64,000 bases of DNA from Chamaea fasciata (taxonomy: Eukaryota > Chordata > Aves > Passeriformes > Sylviidae): the NCBI GenBank assembly GCA_029207755.1, contig JARCOQ010000001.1:94119640-94183639 (forward strand), read 5' to 3'. The position numbers and the translations under genes are program-made. The stretch's first letter is position 1. The number at the start of each line of letters is the position of its first letter. A model generated the notes under the pieces. The model did not search any database. It saw nothing but the letters and a program-made list of their open reading frames with translations, and was not told the origin of the DNA. This document shows positions 1 to 13,090 of the stretch, in pieces.

Positions 1-1023
1 AAAAAAAAAATATCCACAGAGCACATTTCACATGGAGGAGATCATGGAAAGAAATAATACTAAGAAAGAGATAATAGACATTCCCTAGAGGGTGACACCA
101 GCCCATTTTGTGATGAATGGACATTCAGAACATGGAACAGAAAAAAGTCTCCAGCACAATTTCAAGTAAGAAGTCAAGGATAAATCCTTAAGAATTTGAG
201 AGGAGATATTCATACAAACCAAGAACTTCTCTAGCTGTATCTCAGAATTGTGAGTGATGTAGCTAAACAGGATGATAAGGGCCAGCCGCAGTCTCTCAGT
301 GAATGAATTCGTGAATGCTCAGACTACCACTTACATTCCCAGCTCTTGGGAGGTGGAAATATTTCCCCTCCTTGTAATATCATCTACAGCGGAAGTGTCT
401 CCTTTCCATGAGAGCAAGGATTGCTCATTATTTCAGCACAAGGAGCTCATGCAGGATTGATGAGGGGAAAGGCAGGCCTTTGCTGTCACCCAGCCATACT
501 CAGTCTCAGCATTTACCAGCACACTCAGCAGCCTCAAGGAGAAGCTGTGCTGGAATAGTTGGTTGGTCCTCCACCTCAAGGCAAGGCTGTATCCCTGCCA
601 GGACCTAATGTATGAGCAAACCATTTCCAGAGCTAGACAGAGGAGGCCTGTGTTGCTTTTGTCTGGCTCTTTCACTCCTTCCCTCTGCTACACACTTTGG
701 GATATGTGGGATTGCATAGTCAAAGGCAATGTATTATGGACTAATTCCAGCTCCCAGTCAAATCCAGAAGCCAACTGGTGCACGACTGGTCCTGGCTTAC
801 AGCAGGGATAATGTTCTGAAATATTTATTTCTATTCTCTTCTGATTTCTCTCTCCCAACTTCTCACATCACCTTAAACCTCACTCTATGGTGTTGATCCA
901 CATGAACTAAAGAAGGTGGGGTAACTACTTCAAGAGTAAGAGAAGAAGGAAAAGGCTTTTAAAGTGACAATGATAAATACTATATTACATCAATGTGTGG
1001 AAAAGAGCTGGTTGGAAAGAGAT
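1..1023. other. Anonymous non-coding sequence
   Basis: I see no gene or recognisable repeat here. Positions 270-800 are somewhat richer in G+C than the rest and carry several overlapping short open frames on both strands (up to 82 codons). None has a recognisable domain, and the overlap on both strands argues for chance. An ancient unrecognised transposon is possible. The last five bases (1019-1023, GAGAT) are the left target duplication of the adjoining LTR. Confidence 0.6.
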
Positions 1024-1607
1024 TGTCATGGCTTAATCCCAGGCAGGAACTAAGTACCATGCAAAGACTCACTTCTCCACCAGTGGGACGGAAAAGACAA
1101 TCAGAAGAGTAAAAGAGAGAAACTTATGGGTTGAGATAAAAACAGTTCAATAACTAAAATCAAACACACACATCCATATAAATAAAATTAAGGAATTCCT
1201 ACACTATTTCCCATGGGCGGGCAGGTGTCCAGCCAACCCCAGGACAGCAGGGCCCCATCACGCATAATGGTGACTTGGGAATGCAAACTCCCTCACTTCA
1301 AACGTCCCTTCCTTTCTCCTTCTTCTCCTCACTTTATATACTGAGCTTGATGCCATAGTCTGGAAAATACCTTTGGTCAGTTGGGATCACCTGTCCCAAC
1401 TCTGTCCCTTCCCATCTTCCCATGAGCCTCCAGTTCCCTTGCAAACGTGACAGTACAAAAAGCAGTAAAAAGCCAAAAATGCTGTGACTCTGTATCAGCA
1501 ATGACAAAAGCATCTCTATATTATCAACACTGTTTTCAGCACAAATTCAAAGCCCAGTACTAGCCATTGTGAAGAAAATTAACTGCACCCCAGCCAAAAC
1601 CAGCACA
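1024..1607 (-). mobile_element. Solo LTR of an avian endogenous retrovirus
   Basis: This 584-bp element has the ends expected of an LTR: TG at 1024 and CA at 1607 on the plus strand. It is flanked by an exact 5-bp duplication, GAGAT, at 1019-1023 and 1608-1612. Both ends resemble a very common neoavian LTR family. The minus strand appears to be the sense strand, because a TATATAAA box lies at 1333-1340 on that strand and the U5-like pyrimidine-rich part lies toward 1024. No gag, pol or env sequence adjoins it, so it is a solo LTR left by recombination between the two LTRs of a provirus. A 5-bp duplication is typical of ERVL-like elements, but if the last A is counted in the duplication it would be 6 bp (AGAGAT), as in ERVK. 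The subclass is therefore open. Confidence 0.88.
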
Positions 1608-3519
1608 GAGATTGAGTAAGAAGGTTTGATCATGGCAAAGGCTGTTGATTAGTGGTTCAAAAACTGGTTCTGATTTTGCCTATGGTTTGTGCTGCTATTA
1701 AGTGCAGAAAAAACTTATTACCCTGCTCCAGAATTAGGAGGCATACCCACTAAAACAAGGGACAGCATTCTAATTTGAAGAAGCTAAGTATTCATGCAGG
1801 TCTATATTGCATAATTACTACATTATTTTATAAATACACAGAGCATACCCAAATAGTTCAGCTTATTCTATGTGGATCACTTCACTTACTGCTGAAATGC
1901 AGCTCTCTTTGTTTATAATCCAAGTAATGCAATGAGTTTACTTCTAAAAAAGACCCTTGAGTTTGCTGCCTGCATCTTAGGGTCCCACATGTTTTATCTC
2001 CTAATGGGATTGCCATGTCATTTATTGCCTGCTGTAATACATTTCTAAATAAAATATCACTATTTTTTCTTTCTTCAGGCTAGCTTATTAGCTACTTGCT
2101 TTCTCAAAGAGGCCATATGCATCCATGCCTGTATATTTTATTCTTCAAAAATATTTTATTGTTACATTGAGAGACCTTACCTGAACTGCCCTTTTTTTAC
2201 AATGCAGCTGGAGAATTTATGCCACTTAGCCTGTGCCATGTATGAAAACTGAAAATTGTCAGTGCTACATTCTCAGGTTTCTGAATGGAAAAGAGCTGTT
2301 TTCTAGACTCAAAGGTTCATAAATGGCTTGTAAAAGTTTAGTGAACAGGGCCCATAACCTATTGATCCCATTGTATTCAATACAATTCACTTCAGTCAAT
2401 GAGCTCAGTAAATAATGATACTGCTGTTATGAGCATCTTTCCTTCCTTATAAACAACTATTCACTTGTGTCCTGTTATAATGATAATGTCACTGATTTAC
2501 AGAGGTTGCCCAAGTTACCATATTAATTAGAAGATGCATTAGGCCTATTGCAAAACATTGTTCTGACTGTGAGCTATCACTGCCCAAGGACCTCTAAAAG
2601 ACAAAGAATTCCATTTTGCAAAATCTAGTTAACATATCAAAGAGCAGTAAATGTGCAAATTGCTGTCATAAGGAATCCTTTATTGCTTTTCCTTTTCATG
2701 ATAGCACCCTTCCCCCATCACTCCATTCTACCCATTTTGACAAGGTCACTCATTGGAAAGAAGAGCAGCTATTTATGTTCTTCAGATGTTTACCTTCAGC
2801 AAAAGACACTTCAAAGACTGCTTATGGGACTCTCCTCTCACCCAGCAAACACTTAAAACCCATTGTTGTGATTGATGGGCCCTTCCTGCAGATTTAATAA
2901 ATATAAGCAGAAGCCAGATCCCCTTTTTTTTTTAGGCCAGCTGTATTGAATAATAGGCAAAATCTCATGGGTGGCCAAGGTTGACAGCACTCTTCAGGAA
3001 ATGCCTAATGATTGTTTGATACATTTTTGTTTATGTGTTTTGCAAGTTTATTGTTTAAGTTTCCTCAATACCTGGTGCTGTTTTCTACTGCTACGGAGCA
3101 CAGTTACTTAAATAAATCCCACAGATTTTTATTGGGAATTTTGTGCATTCCCAGTGTTGTGTAAGAGACAAGAGAGCCTCATGTTTATTTAGATTTAGAT
3201 TGAGGTTGAGCTGGTTCAGTGAACTGTGAGACCCTCCAAACATAGGATATTACCAGATTGAAAGAAGGCAAAGAATTTCAGAACTGGAACTAACAAACTG
3301 CTTGGAGTGCTGGAACTCAGAAAAAACATCACCTTCAGCTAAGTAGATAATGCCACAACACCACAGCACTGTGACTTATTTACAGAGAGACTGAAAATGT
3401 GATGACTTTTTGTTCGATTCTGTCTTGATTGTAGAGTGAATAGTACCAATATTCAATATTCTTCCTGACATAGTCAGGAAGAGTAAGGATTTCAGATATT
3501 CAACTCAGGGGACTGAGTG
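1608..3519. other. Anonymous AT-rich non-coding sequence
   Basis: No gene is seen. The longest frame (2616-2897, plus, 93 codons) has no recognisable domain and overlaps another frame on the same strand. The stretch around 2430-2570 is free of simple repeats and contains homeodomain-like ATTAATTA cores. This is only a weak hint of regulatory sequence. Confidence 0.6.
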
Positions 3520-3535
3520 ATATATATATATATAC

Positions 3536-3590
<55 letters not shown>
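3520..3590. repeat. (TA)n microsatellite
   Basis: About 70 bp of almost pure TA dinucleotide, interrupted twice by ACA (TATACATATACATATA) near the left end and running into ACACA on the right. It is likely to vary in length between individuals and to be prone to assembly error. Confidence 0.95.
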
Positions 3591-6500
3591 AAAAGTGGGA
3601 TGGGATGTGTCTGTGTTTCATGTGAATATGGCATGTCAAGAGCCACCCAAAACCACTGTGCTAGTGTCTTTCACAAAAGGATAGGTCTAGAAATGCTCAT
3701 TTAAATCTTCCCTAAGATACTTGCATATCAGTCATGATCTGCAGCACTGCTAGTGGCTCATGGAAATAGAAGGCCTTTAGGGCAGCAGATGAGGTCATGT
3801 AGGTTAATCTATTAGACTCAGATCTGAGACTTATACTTTTTTGACTAAATTATGCTGTACATCTTCCAACCAAGTGCACATTCACTTTCATATGAAGTGT
3901 CTATGTTTTGTTTGTTCCATGTACAGAATTTACCACAGCTCTCAGTGGTGTGATGAAAGATGTGAAGATTTTTGCATCAATCCTTATTCCTTCCATGGAA
4001 TATTCTGAAAATGGCATGCAGAGGCACCAAGGAAACACTCTGTGTTTACTCTTTATGCCAGCTGCCTACTCAGTGAAGATAAACCCATTATTACAGTGCT
4101 AAGCTGGAGATCCCCAAACAGGAAGATATGTATGTAGAGCAAATGCCCCATCATGGGAACATATTCCCCCACAAATGTTAAGTCTTCCAAGATTTGCCAC
4201 CAGTGTCCTGTACAGTGTAGTGGGAGTGATTCTCTCTTTCCTGTTATTATCCTCTCTTTTCAGTGCTATTGGATGCTGTGACTTGACTTTTCCCTGATGT
4301 TACATACTGACTCTTGGCCACTTCCATCCAGCCAGATCTGACCTTCCTCTCTATTTCAAGATACTCCTTGTATTATTTTGTGCTTTTTCTACACTATTCA
4401 CAGGTAATCAGCTGTCTGACAGAAGTACTATTCAACCTCATATAAAAATACATGGCTAAAATAGATTTTTTCAATGGAGTTCAATGTTTAGACAAGAAAG
4501 CTGTTTGTTTAATAGCTTTGGCAGATTAATAGTGTACACTTGAAAATTCAAACAGATTTTGTGTTTTAAAAATTGTGAAGTAAATGAGGTTTCTTACCTT
4601 GTTTCTAAGAAATGGGATGCAGCAATTGCAGAATCTTGTTATAAGAATCTCCCTCTTGAGTTAGTGACTCAGCTGCTACACAACATACATGAGAAATTTT
4701 TGGTCCTTGATAAGTACAGGACTTGCATGACTGGTGTGCTCAGCTACCAGAAGATATCATAAATTTGACTTGAACCAAAAAAAGGGGATTTCTGTGTACT
4801 CCAAGAGAAACAGGTGACTTTCACCGTCCAAGTGTGACCTGTGAAACAACATTTGCGACTTGTGCATATGCCTTCCATGTAAGTTATAAACATATTCAAC
4901 AAAACCTTCCATAAGACATGAGCCTGTTTTTCTTTTGTCACTAGCAGGAAAGTAAAAGAGGATGAGTTCAGTCTCTAAATGTCTCCTAATGTGTCTTAAA
5001 TTAAGGTGGTTGGGTGTGAAGCATTAAAGATATCTAAAAGCTTCATTCAACACTACTGATATCTATTGTCTACCTCTTTTCTCATCCAACACTCTTCCTA
5101 TGAAAAAGTTTTACAGAATGTAATAAATAGTGGAAAAAAATCCCCTCAAATATTATAAGTAACATACAATTAAGTAACCTGCAATTCTTTGGCTAGGTTA
5201 TTGTTCTCTTTTGATTAGTACAAAATGTTTCCCCCTTTCTCCAAATAGGATAGAATTTAATTAGATTTCTAATTAATTTTAAGTCTTATTTGTTAACCAC
5301 ATACTTTACAGAATCTGTGTGTTAGGTGATAGAAGATACTTTGTAATATGATCTAAAGAAAAGAGAGTCCACTTGAAAAAGAACACAATGATCTGTAGCC
5401 CTCTGTTCCACGACCTTCCACATCAACTTTTTACTTCCCCAGTGCTAAGTTGCTATGAGTCATGCTTACCTGGAGTTCCCGGAAAAAAATCTGAGATTTC
5501 TAGCCTGATCATTATCCCAGGTATCCTTTGGCAATTTTTTTCAAATTACCTATTATAGATGTATTTCTTTAAAAGAATAGCTATATTACAATGTGTTCTT
5601 TTCCTGCCCTCAAGCTGAGAACATTAGACTGTACCTGCAGAAAAATTAAATTACAACCAGAGAAGTTGATTGTTTTTCCGGTGAAAATATTGTAAATTTT
5701 GTCAAGATACAATAGCAATTCCTAAACGCATTCTGTTCTGTTAAAGAGAAATCTACTGTAACCAAAAAACAAGCTGAAAATACACTTTCATATTTCTCTT
5801 AAATAATTTCTATTCTCTTTTCCTTAATATTTCTTTGCAAACAAATCATTTTCAAAATATCTTAGGCAAAAATCTTCACTTCAGAGCCTGCAAACTGTAT
5901 TTGAACAGGCATTCTCTTACAGTTGTCAGAAGAGTTCAACCTTGCTTGAGGGTCTCCAGTTTATAATGTTAAAATACCACATTTCTTTGCTATTTTCCAT
6001 ATGTAAAATTAAAAGAACAAATGATGAAGTTCACAAGTATTAAATATAGTCTTCTGAACTTGACAACTGAACTTGACAAAGTATTTTCTGGAGTTTGCTA
6101 TGCCAGAAATCTGGGGTTTGCTACTCCTCTGTAAAAATTTTTGTAGGTCACTTTTAATATTCTCAATTATTTGTTTATTTAAAGAACAGGAAATGTTCAG
6201 TGGCAGCATTTTGTTACACCTTACCCATTTTTGAAGGTTTCTTTTGACACTAGGTAATAAAATTTGAACGTCTTTAATGTAAGACCTCAGGAACATAAAA
6301 AATTTAGCCATAAGGTCTCTTCATTCTATTTTCAGACAAGTACCTAACCAGAAATAAATTCCTGCAATGGCTCCATTGAAGGTTTTGGGGTTTTTTTTCC
6401 TGAGGTATGCCACCCATCACAGCAAATCCTTCAAAATTAAAACCAAATGAACACAAAACACATTACATCCATCTTCTGCCATCTTGTCTTGAGTTTCAGG

Positions 6501-9500
6501 CATCATTTGATAGGCATTTTATAACCACCCCTATGCCTAGTCACATATGTACTCATTAGCAATGAAATTTCATTTGAGGGTCTGGTATAAAACTTAACAA
6601 ACACTGGGTGAGTTTGTGACCCAACTGATGGTCTATCTTAGGCTTACATATTAGGTCTTAAACCTGAATCCAAATCTAAGCAGAATTTTAGGGAAGTTTA
6701 CAGGGTCTTCACATCCAAATTCTCAGACTTTTAACTCATTCATACAGCTGAAGGGAGGGCCTGCAGGTCATTTTCAATTTCATCTCCAAGATAATGAGAT
6801 CTCACCACAAAAACCTCAGATAACCAAAGCAGGATGAGCTCTGCTTAGGCATTTGTGTGTACGCAGACAATATTAGTCAGAACACTGATGTTCAGAGCCT
6901 ATTAGGCTAGATTCTGATGCCTGGACCCTTAGGAGTTAATATTTCCTTATTAATCTCACTGAAGCAGCGGCATAAAAACATTTTTCCAAAAAAAGTACTT
7001 TGGAAATGAGAGAGAAAAGATACATGCACAGAGCACATGAATTTTGGTGTAGCAAACTATTTATCAAATTCAGGCAGACTGTTTTGAGTTCTCAGCCTAA
7101 ACAGAGCTGGTTTATCCTTGACCTCAGAATGTTGTTGTGTGTCAACACTTACAGAAGTGCCATGGACCTAAACTGACTGCTGGAGTGGCCCAATCTTCTT
7201 TAAAATTAAGTCTGAAAATTACTTTTTATTTTACGCCAGCTCAGCTCATGAATATAATTTTCAGAATCTTTGCAAGTAAAATACTTTCAGTACAGGAGGT
7301 CATCCTTTTGGAAACTTTACTATTTGAGCTTAGGGCATCTTGCTGTTCTGCATATGAGTTAAGTAATGGGAACAGCAAAAACAACCTGGGACATATTTGG
7401 TAACACTCTTTACCACCATCACTCTCCATCTCCTTTTTCCCATGTTTAACTTCCCCAGCAGTTGATGACAATTAAATCTATGGATGCAAAGAACTCACCT
7501 CACACCACTCTGCTGTAATTATAACTTTGCTGCCGACTTCCAGATCTGACAGGCTCCGTCTTGTCTGCCCCTTGATGCTGTGGCATTTATTTACAATCTC
7601 AATAACATCTTGTGGAAAATGAATCTTACTAGTGCCAAGGATCAGAGATTGATATATTGTGAATGCTAGGAGGAGCAGATATTGAAAGGCTGAGAATAGA
7701 GAACTGAGATAATGGATAATTATGTTAATTTTTCAAAGATCTTTAAGCAGGTGACATCCTTTGCATGCCAAAAGAAAGAGAAAGAAGAAAGATTAACAAT
7801 TAACCATAGGATGCAGTGAGGGAATAAACATTCAGAAGAACTGATGGATTTTTTTTCCTCTGATCAAATTCATGTTCTGATTTTTTTTTCTTTTATACGT
7901 GCACCCATTTATTGGAAATTCGATTGTAAAATATTGTACCCCAGGGTGCATAAGGTTTATCAGTACCATTTAGCTGGGTCTTCTAAAAGCAAATTGCAGG
8001 TCTGATCAAGGTGGAATACCATTTATACTTTAACCATACTGTGAGGAGTGCTTTTTCTAGTTTGACAGTGCTTCCAAACTTTTAGCTCCATTTGTACATG
8101 CTTATGACTTCTCAATCCCAAATCAAGGCAGGCTCCAAAAGTCACCACACATATCTCTGGCCCTTTCGTGGGCTAGCCTTTTCCCCTCAAGTGCCCTGGT
8201 TACTGCAAGAAGGAAAAGCAGGTGAGCAGAGAAGAAGGCATCTTTAGTACACATCTGTTGCACCTTCCAGATGTAACTACACAGCACTTCAATAAGGTCT
8301 CACCTCTGCATCCTCTTCCCTCCCTTTCTCCTGCTCTTCAAGTACAGCTCCTGCATGGGGCACCAGGTGAGAAGATGTGTTGGAATAGTTTATTTCTCTA
8401 ATTTCATACTGTGGCATCGTCATCAGAAGTTGTGGTTTTGGAAAGGGAAGTATCATGGCCTACTTTCCTTTCATAAATACACGTTTGGAACAATATCTCC
8501 TTGAACCTTAGAAGGAGGTTATCTCCCTTATCTCCTTAGTACCTTAGAAGCTGTAGTGGTTGCCAGCATTCAGCCCAGAGGCTGACATTCCTCTTTCCAG
8601 AATATTTTTGGCATCGTCATGTGCAATCCAGTTACCCTAAAAGTGTAGATGCCAAGATGATGCATTCTTTCCTACAGACTTGTGACATCTCTTTATGTGG
8701 AGCTTGTATAATGTGCGTGAGAATCTGTCAAAATAGTTTTCTTTATTAATAAACTTCATAAAACCTAAACAAAACTTAATGTTGTCTGTGTTATTCCCTT
8801 AGTGCAGCAGAAAATGTTTTGCCTTGCCAAACAACACTGTTCCAGAAATGCCATCTCTCCAGAGCAGTAATCCTCACATTTCTTACTCATTTGGCAAGAA
8901 CAATGAATTCTGAAGCAGGGTATAAAATAAAAGAAGTTTCCAGTTCTCAAAGTGAAAAAACAGAGGACTTTGCAAAAGATATCAGCTTGTGCCATTTTCC
9001 TCTTTGGGAAGTTCTTTGATGTATTCAGGGAACATGCCAGAGCCTGAGGCTGAACTCAGTTATGATACTGTAAATCAGGGTAAATCCTCAGCTGGCACTG
9101 GTGGACTAAAGTAGTTTGTGTTTACTGTAGTGACTGTGGTTCTGTCAATCAGATTCCCTCCTTATTTATGCTGTGTATGATATTACTTTCCTGAAGGCTT
9201 TAAAACCATTTTACTAGTTGTGGGTGGTAGGAGCACAGTGGATTTTTTTTATTTAATTGTAGGAAGTTAAAGAGTAATTTCCTGCTGCCTGCACTTGACA
9301 GGAAGTTCAGTGTGATCCCATGCAAGCGCAGCAATCGGTGACCTGTGAGAGACTTCACCACTGGCGGGGAGAATAGTTCTGGGGGAAGAGAAGTGCCGCT
9401 CAAAGAGGAAAGAGAGGTATTTCTCAAAGGCAGCTCACAAGACAGACACAGTTGCCAGCTATTACAGGACCGATCTGTGCGCAGAATCCCTCTCGGTGCT

Positions 9501-10412
9501 TTCAGCTGCTGCTCCTTGCCATGAATACACACAGACAAAGAGGAAATAGAAAAGAATCGAGGAAACTAAAAGTGCTAACGTATGCAGAAAGAGTGCAATG
9601 TTCCCAAACAAGACACAGCACCAGTGATCTTCTAAGCAGGCTCACCCACTGGACTGTGGCCAAAATATTCCCCCCCTGAGTTTCAAGGGGTTTTTCTCAT
9701 AAAGTGTCTGCAGTTTTGAAGACAAAGCAAAAAAAGTAAATCCTGTTCAGATTTTGGAAATTGATTAATGATTAAACATATTTAGATTGGTCCCTTTCAA
9801 AGTAGTAAAGATTTGCTGATGACACAGATGCATTCTTAAGGGAAGTGGATGTTAATTGCTGTCTAGACATTTTATTACTACGGTGGGGCACTAGTCATTG
9901 ACCATCTCCTTTTTTTCCCCCTTTTTACACATTAAACTATAGGTCAGGCTAAATTGTTTGTTTGTTTCTGTAGAAGATAACTATGTGGTTTCAGGGCACT
10001 ATGCAACTGAGAACTTTGAGATACCAATCAGAAGCAGAAAAGTATCCAAGTGACAGAAACACTATGATTTTTCAAGATTTTTTTTTTAATTCAAAAATAC
10101 AACTGTGTTTACTGCAATTTTAACAGATTCCTTCACGCAATGCAAACATTCAGCAAGTTCTTGCACGTCTGCTTTTTTTCCGTCTTGGAATATAGTAGAG
10201 TAATTGTTTAAGCTTCAGAGCTGGATAGGATGCTTTGACTTTGCGTACATAAAATGCTTCAGCACACCTAAGTTCAAGCCAGTGTCATATTTTGCTGAGA
10301 TGAAAAGACTAATGACTATTTGTTCTGCTTGTCTAGCAAGCAAGCTGTTAAAGATTAATTCAGATGAAATGTAAAGCTCATCATCAATAGCCCTCAACAC
10401 AGGAGAATATAC
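3591..10412. other. Long anonymous non-coding stretch
   Basis: Nearly 7 kb without a recognised gene or repeat. Short open frames occur on both strands at about the chance rate; the longest are 100 codons (6009-6311, minus) and 112 codons (9200-9538, minus). Neither shows a domain, signal peptide or other coding sign that I recognise. Interior base composition is AT-rich with many A or T runs. Highly decayed old repeats may be present, but none could be named by eye. Confidence 0.6.
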
Positions 10413-10510
10413 CTGAAGTCAGTTGGCCTGATTCTGATCTTACCTCAATTTTCCATCAGTATAAATCAGTTTCTGCCAGGCAGCTTGATCCTGATTTACA
10501 TCAGGGTAAG
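10413..10510. repeat. Possible ancient amniote interspersed repeat remnant
   Basis: The stretch contains GGCCTGATTCTGATCTTAC, then CAGTATAAATCAG, then CTGATTTACATCAGGGTAAG. These phrases resemble an old interspersed repeat that is common in turtles, crocodilians and birds, whose two halves are roughly inverted (a TGTAAATCAGG-type core and its complement). I do not recall its formal name. The match is partial and made from memory, so this is a tentative call. Confidence 0.33.
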
Positions 10511-12192
10511 CAAAACAAGACCATTGTTTTTACAGGCTTCACTTATGCTGCTAAGTGATGCTGATTTACTTTAATGAGAACACATCTGCACTTCACAAGG
10601 TAGGTGAGAGCATTCACAGTAGTGGTTCTTCCTCGAGAGAAATTGAGAAATTGAGGAGGTGTTGGGAATGAAAGTACGTTGGTTGAAAAACACACTGCTG
10701 GTTCGAGTAACACTGTTGGGCAATGAAAAATACAGGGGACGACATGAAAATGCTCTACTACATGGTTCAAACTTGTCAGTCTTATTGTATTTTTAAAAAA
10801 GACATTCTCACCATTTCCCTTTATCATGCATTTGCCTCTCAGTTCTACTGTCCCTCTGCTTCACAATTAAAGTAGCAAAATGAGATTCCTCAGTCTGGGA
10901 GTTGTCTGACTGTCTAGCTGACCCAGGTATAGAAAGAGATCCAAACAGGGAGAGCCCATGACACCCTGGTGCTGATAAGAAAGGACTACCAGGTTTCATA
11001 TTCTTTGTCTGTTGTTACTCCTCCTTCATCACAGGATCAGCACAGCAGCCTCACCTACTACAGAACAGAGGGATGTTGTGAGGTTCAAGGCTTACAATAT
11101 CTTTTTTTTTTAAATGTTGCATTTAAAATCATCTTTAGCTAGACTTTTCAGCAAAGGAGCTTCAACTGCTTTGTCAAAATATCCATTGCCATTATCACCA
11201 CTTTCAATGCAAAATGAAGAAAAACACAAAGAAATTTATATTTTTAAAAAATAGCCTATCTTTGAGGAAAAGACACCTTGACCAAAAAAAAAAAAAAAAT
11301 TTTGAAAGATCATGTTCCAAAAATGTCATCTCCAGTGTTCATTGCAATTTTGCAAGGGCTATGGTAGCTTTATACACATCTGACTGGTTTAGAAAGAATG
11401 TATAAAGATCATAAAGCAAATGTAATGCCCACATATTCAACCAGCTTCCTTGTCTGTGCAACCTTCTCCTTCAAAGAACTTTCCTCTGATCAGAAGTTAC
11501 AACTCTGATGGGATCTTAAGTGGCATCAGAGCCAGACCACAATACCCTACTCCCACAGCATTTTGAGAAGCCATGTATGTCTGCTATGTAACATTAAAAG
11601 TATTTGTAAAATTGCACATAGAAGTTTACCATAAAATTGTGACGGGTATTGCTAGTGTTGTTGAGATAAAACCCTGTAAAAATAGTGGCAATAATAAATT
11701 AAAAATAGCTGAAAATAAATTTAAGTACCATTTTTAAGCAGATTTAAGATCAGGATTGTTTTCAGTGACAGAGGACTATGAACTCAGCATGCATTGTGGG
11801 GATTTGCCTGCATTAGCAAACAGCAAATACTGCAAGTGATTCTTGCAAACTCTTAATCTAAACACAGCTAAACCAGATGACTATGGTTTCATTTCTGTTG
11901 TAATCAATACAAGCTGAACGAGCTGTCTTCCCTGCTTCTTTTTCCTCCAGGTTGCCAAATTTTGCCTTATTTCAGAAAATAAAGCTGGCAGAGCACTCCC
12001 CTGAAGTTTATCTGGCTCCTTTGGCCAGGACTGGGTCAAGAAGCCAGTCTGAGGAGCTACCAGATCCCACATGGACAGAAAAAAGATCCCAGGAAGAGTT
12101 GTGACTGTTTCAATAGGCACATATAGATCTAGAATATGTCTGTCTGTAGTCTGTAGAATAGAGAGAGAAGTCAATTTCATGGCTGCTGTGTA
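10511..12192. other. Anonymous AT-rich non-coding sequence
   Basis: No gene is recognised. The sequence includes a T9 run near 11102 and an A run near 11284-11299. Short frames on both strands (for example 10543-10827, minus, 94 codons) have no visible domains. Confidence 0.6.
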
Positions 12193-12229
12193 CATCATCA
12201 TCATCATCATCATCATCATCATTATTATT
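12193..12229. repeat. (CAT)10 trinucleotide microsatellite
   Basis: Ten perfect CAT units (12193-12222) are followed by TATTATT. It creates artificial poly-isoleucine and poly-methionine stretches in overlapping open frames (12071-12397 plus, 11881-12273 minus). Those frames are therefore not evidence for a gene. Confidence 0.95.
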
Positions 12230-12380
12230 GTCTTTCCCCACAATTCAGCACGTGTATTGTCACCCTCTGGCACAGACTGCCATCAGCTAATTTTTGCTGC
12301 AAATCTCCAAAACCCTTTTCAGGTAAAGTCAGCTAGACTGACTTTTTTTAGAAGGGTATTAGGGAGCACCCATAAGAATG

Positions 12381-13090
12381 TGTCTTGGTTTAGATAGACA
12401 GGTATCTGCCAGGGAGGGTTGGAGCCTCCCTTGAAATGTAAGCCCCTCCCCTCTTTTCCAAATTATTATAAATTTGCAATTAAAAGGCTGTCAGGCAAAG
12501 ATTTTGGGAATAGGTATAGCAGTTCTTTACTAGGGATATATAAAAAAAAATACAGATGTTGTAGTACAGAAGAATAAGCAAGCAAATAAACAAACAAGAA
12601 ATCCTAGAAAACCCTGACAGAGTCAGAAATACAACCTGACACCTTGTTGGTCAGGGTGTTGGAAGCAGTCCAAAGTAAGCCCTCCTGGAGTGGCAGATGT
12701 GGTTCTGTTGGAGTAGAGTTGGTCCCATTGAAGAAAAAGGGTCCAGTAATGGTGAGATGGGTCCGGTCTTCCTTCAGGGATCCGGTGGAAAAACTGGATA
12801 CCTAGTGGGACTGTGGCTCCTTTTTATCTAGGTTAAGATGGTTTAGCACCTCCTCCCTGTGTGGAGCATCTTACAATAGTACAATGTAGTATGTGTCATG
12901 TCATTGATGAGCTCTTAATGGTTCATTAGCAGAAGATATTTCCATGGGAGTAGTGAAACAATGAAGAGAGATAAGTAGCACTCCACCATCTGATAGGCGA
13001 CTCTGACCCATTAGGGCAAAGACAAGCAATTCTGCTCCACCCAGATGGAATAGAATAACATGCTCTTTACAAAACCCAGGTCATAACGCA
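12381..13090 (-). mobile_element. Solo LTR of an avian endogenous retrovirus
   Basis: The element begins TGTCTTGGTTTAGA and ends AAAACCCAGGTCATAACGCA on the plus strand, giving TG...CA ends and about 710 bp. Both ends and internal phrases such as GACAGAGTCAGAAATACAACC and GGTCAGGGTGTTGG match an LTR family that I recognise from passerine genomes. The likely sense strand is minus: a TATA-like ATAAAAAGG lies near 12821-12829 on that strand, and the U5-like end is at 12381. The flanks share only AATG(T) (12377-12381 and 13090-13094), which overlaps the termini, so the target duplication is uncertain. No retroviral coding sequence adjoins it. It is a different family from the LTR at 1024 and the pair at 17553 and 45755. 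Confidence 0.82.

Noticed and set aside
9200..9538. 112-codon minus-strand frame
   Set aside because: No domain or coding signature that I can identify; length is within what chance allows in 64 kb.
12071..12397. 108-codon plus-strand frame (and a 130-codon minus-strand frame over the same place)
   Set aside because: Held open by the (CAT)10 microsatellite, which reads as poly-isoleucine or poly-methionine, and it runs into the LTR.
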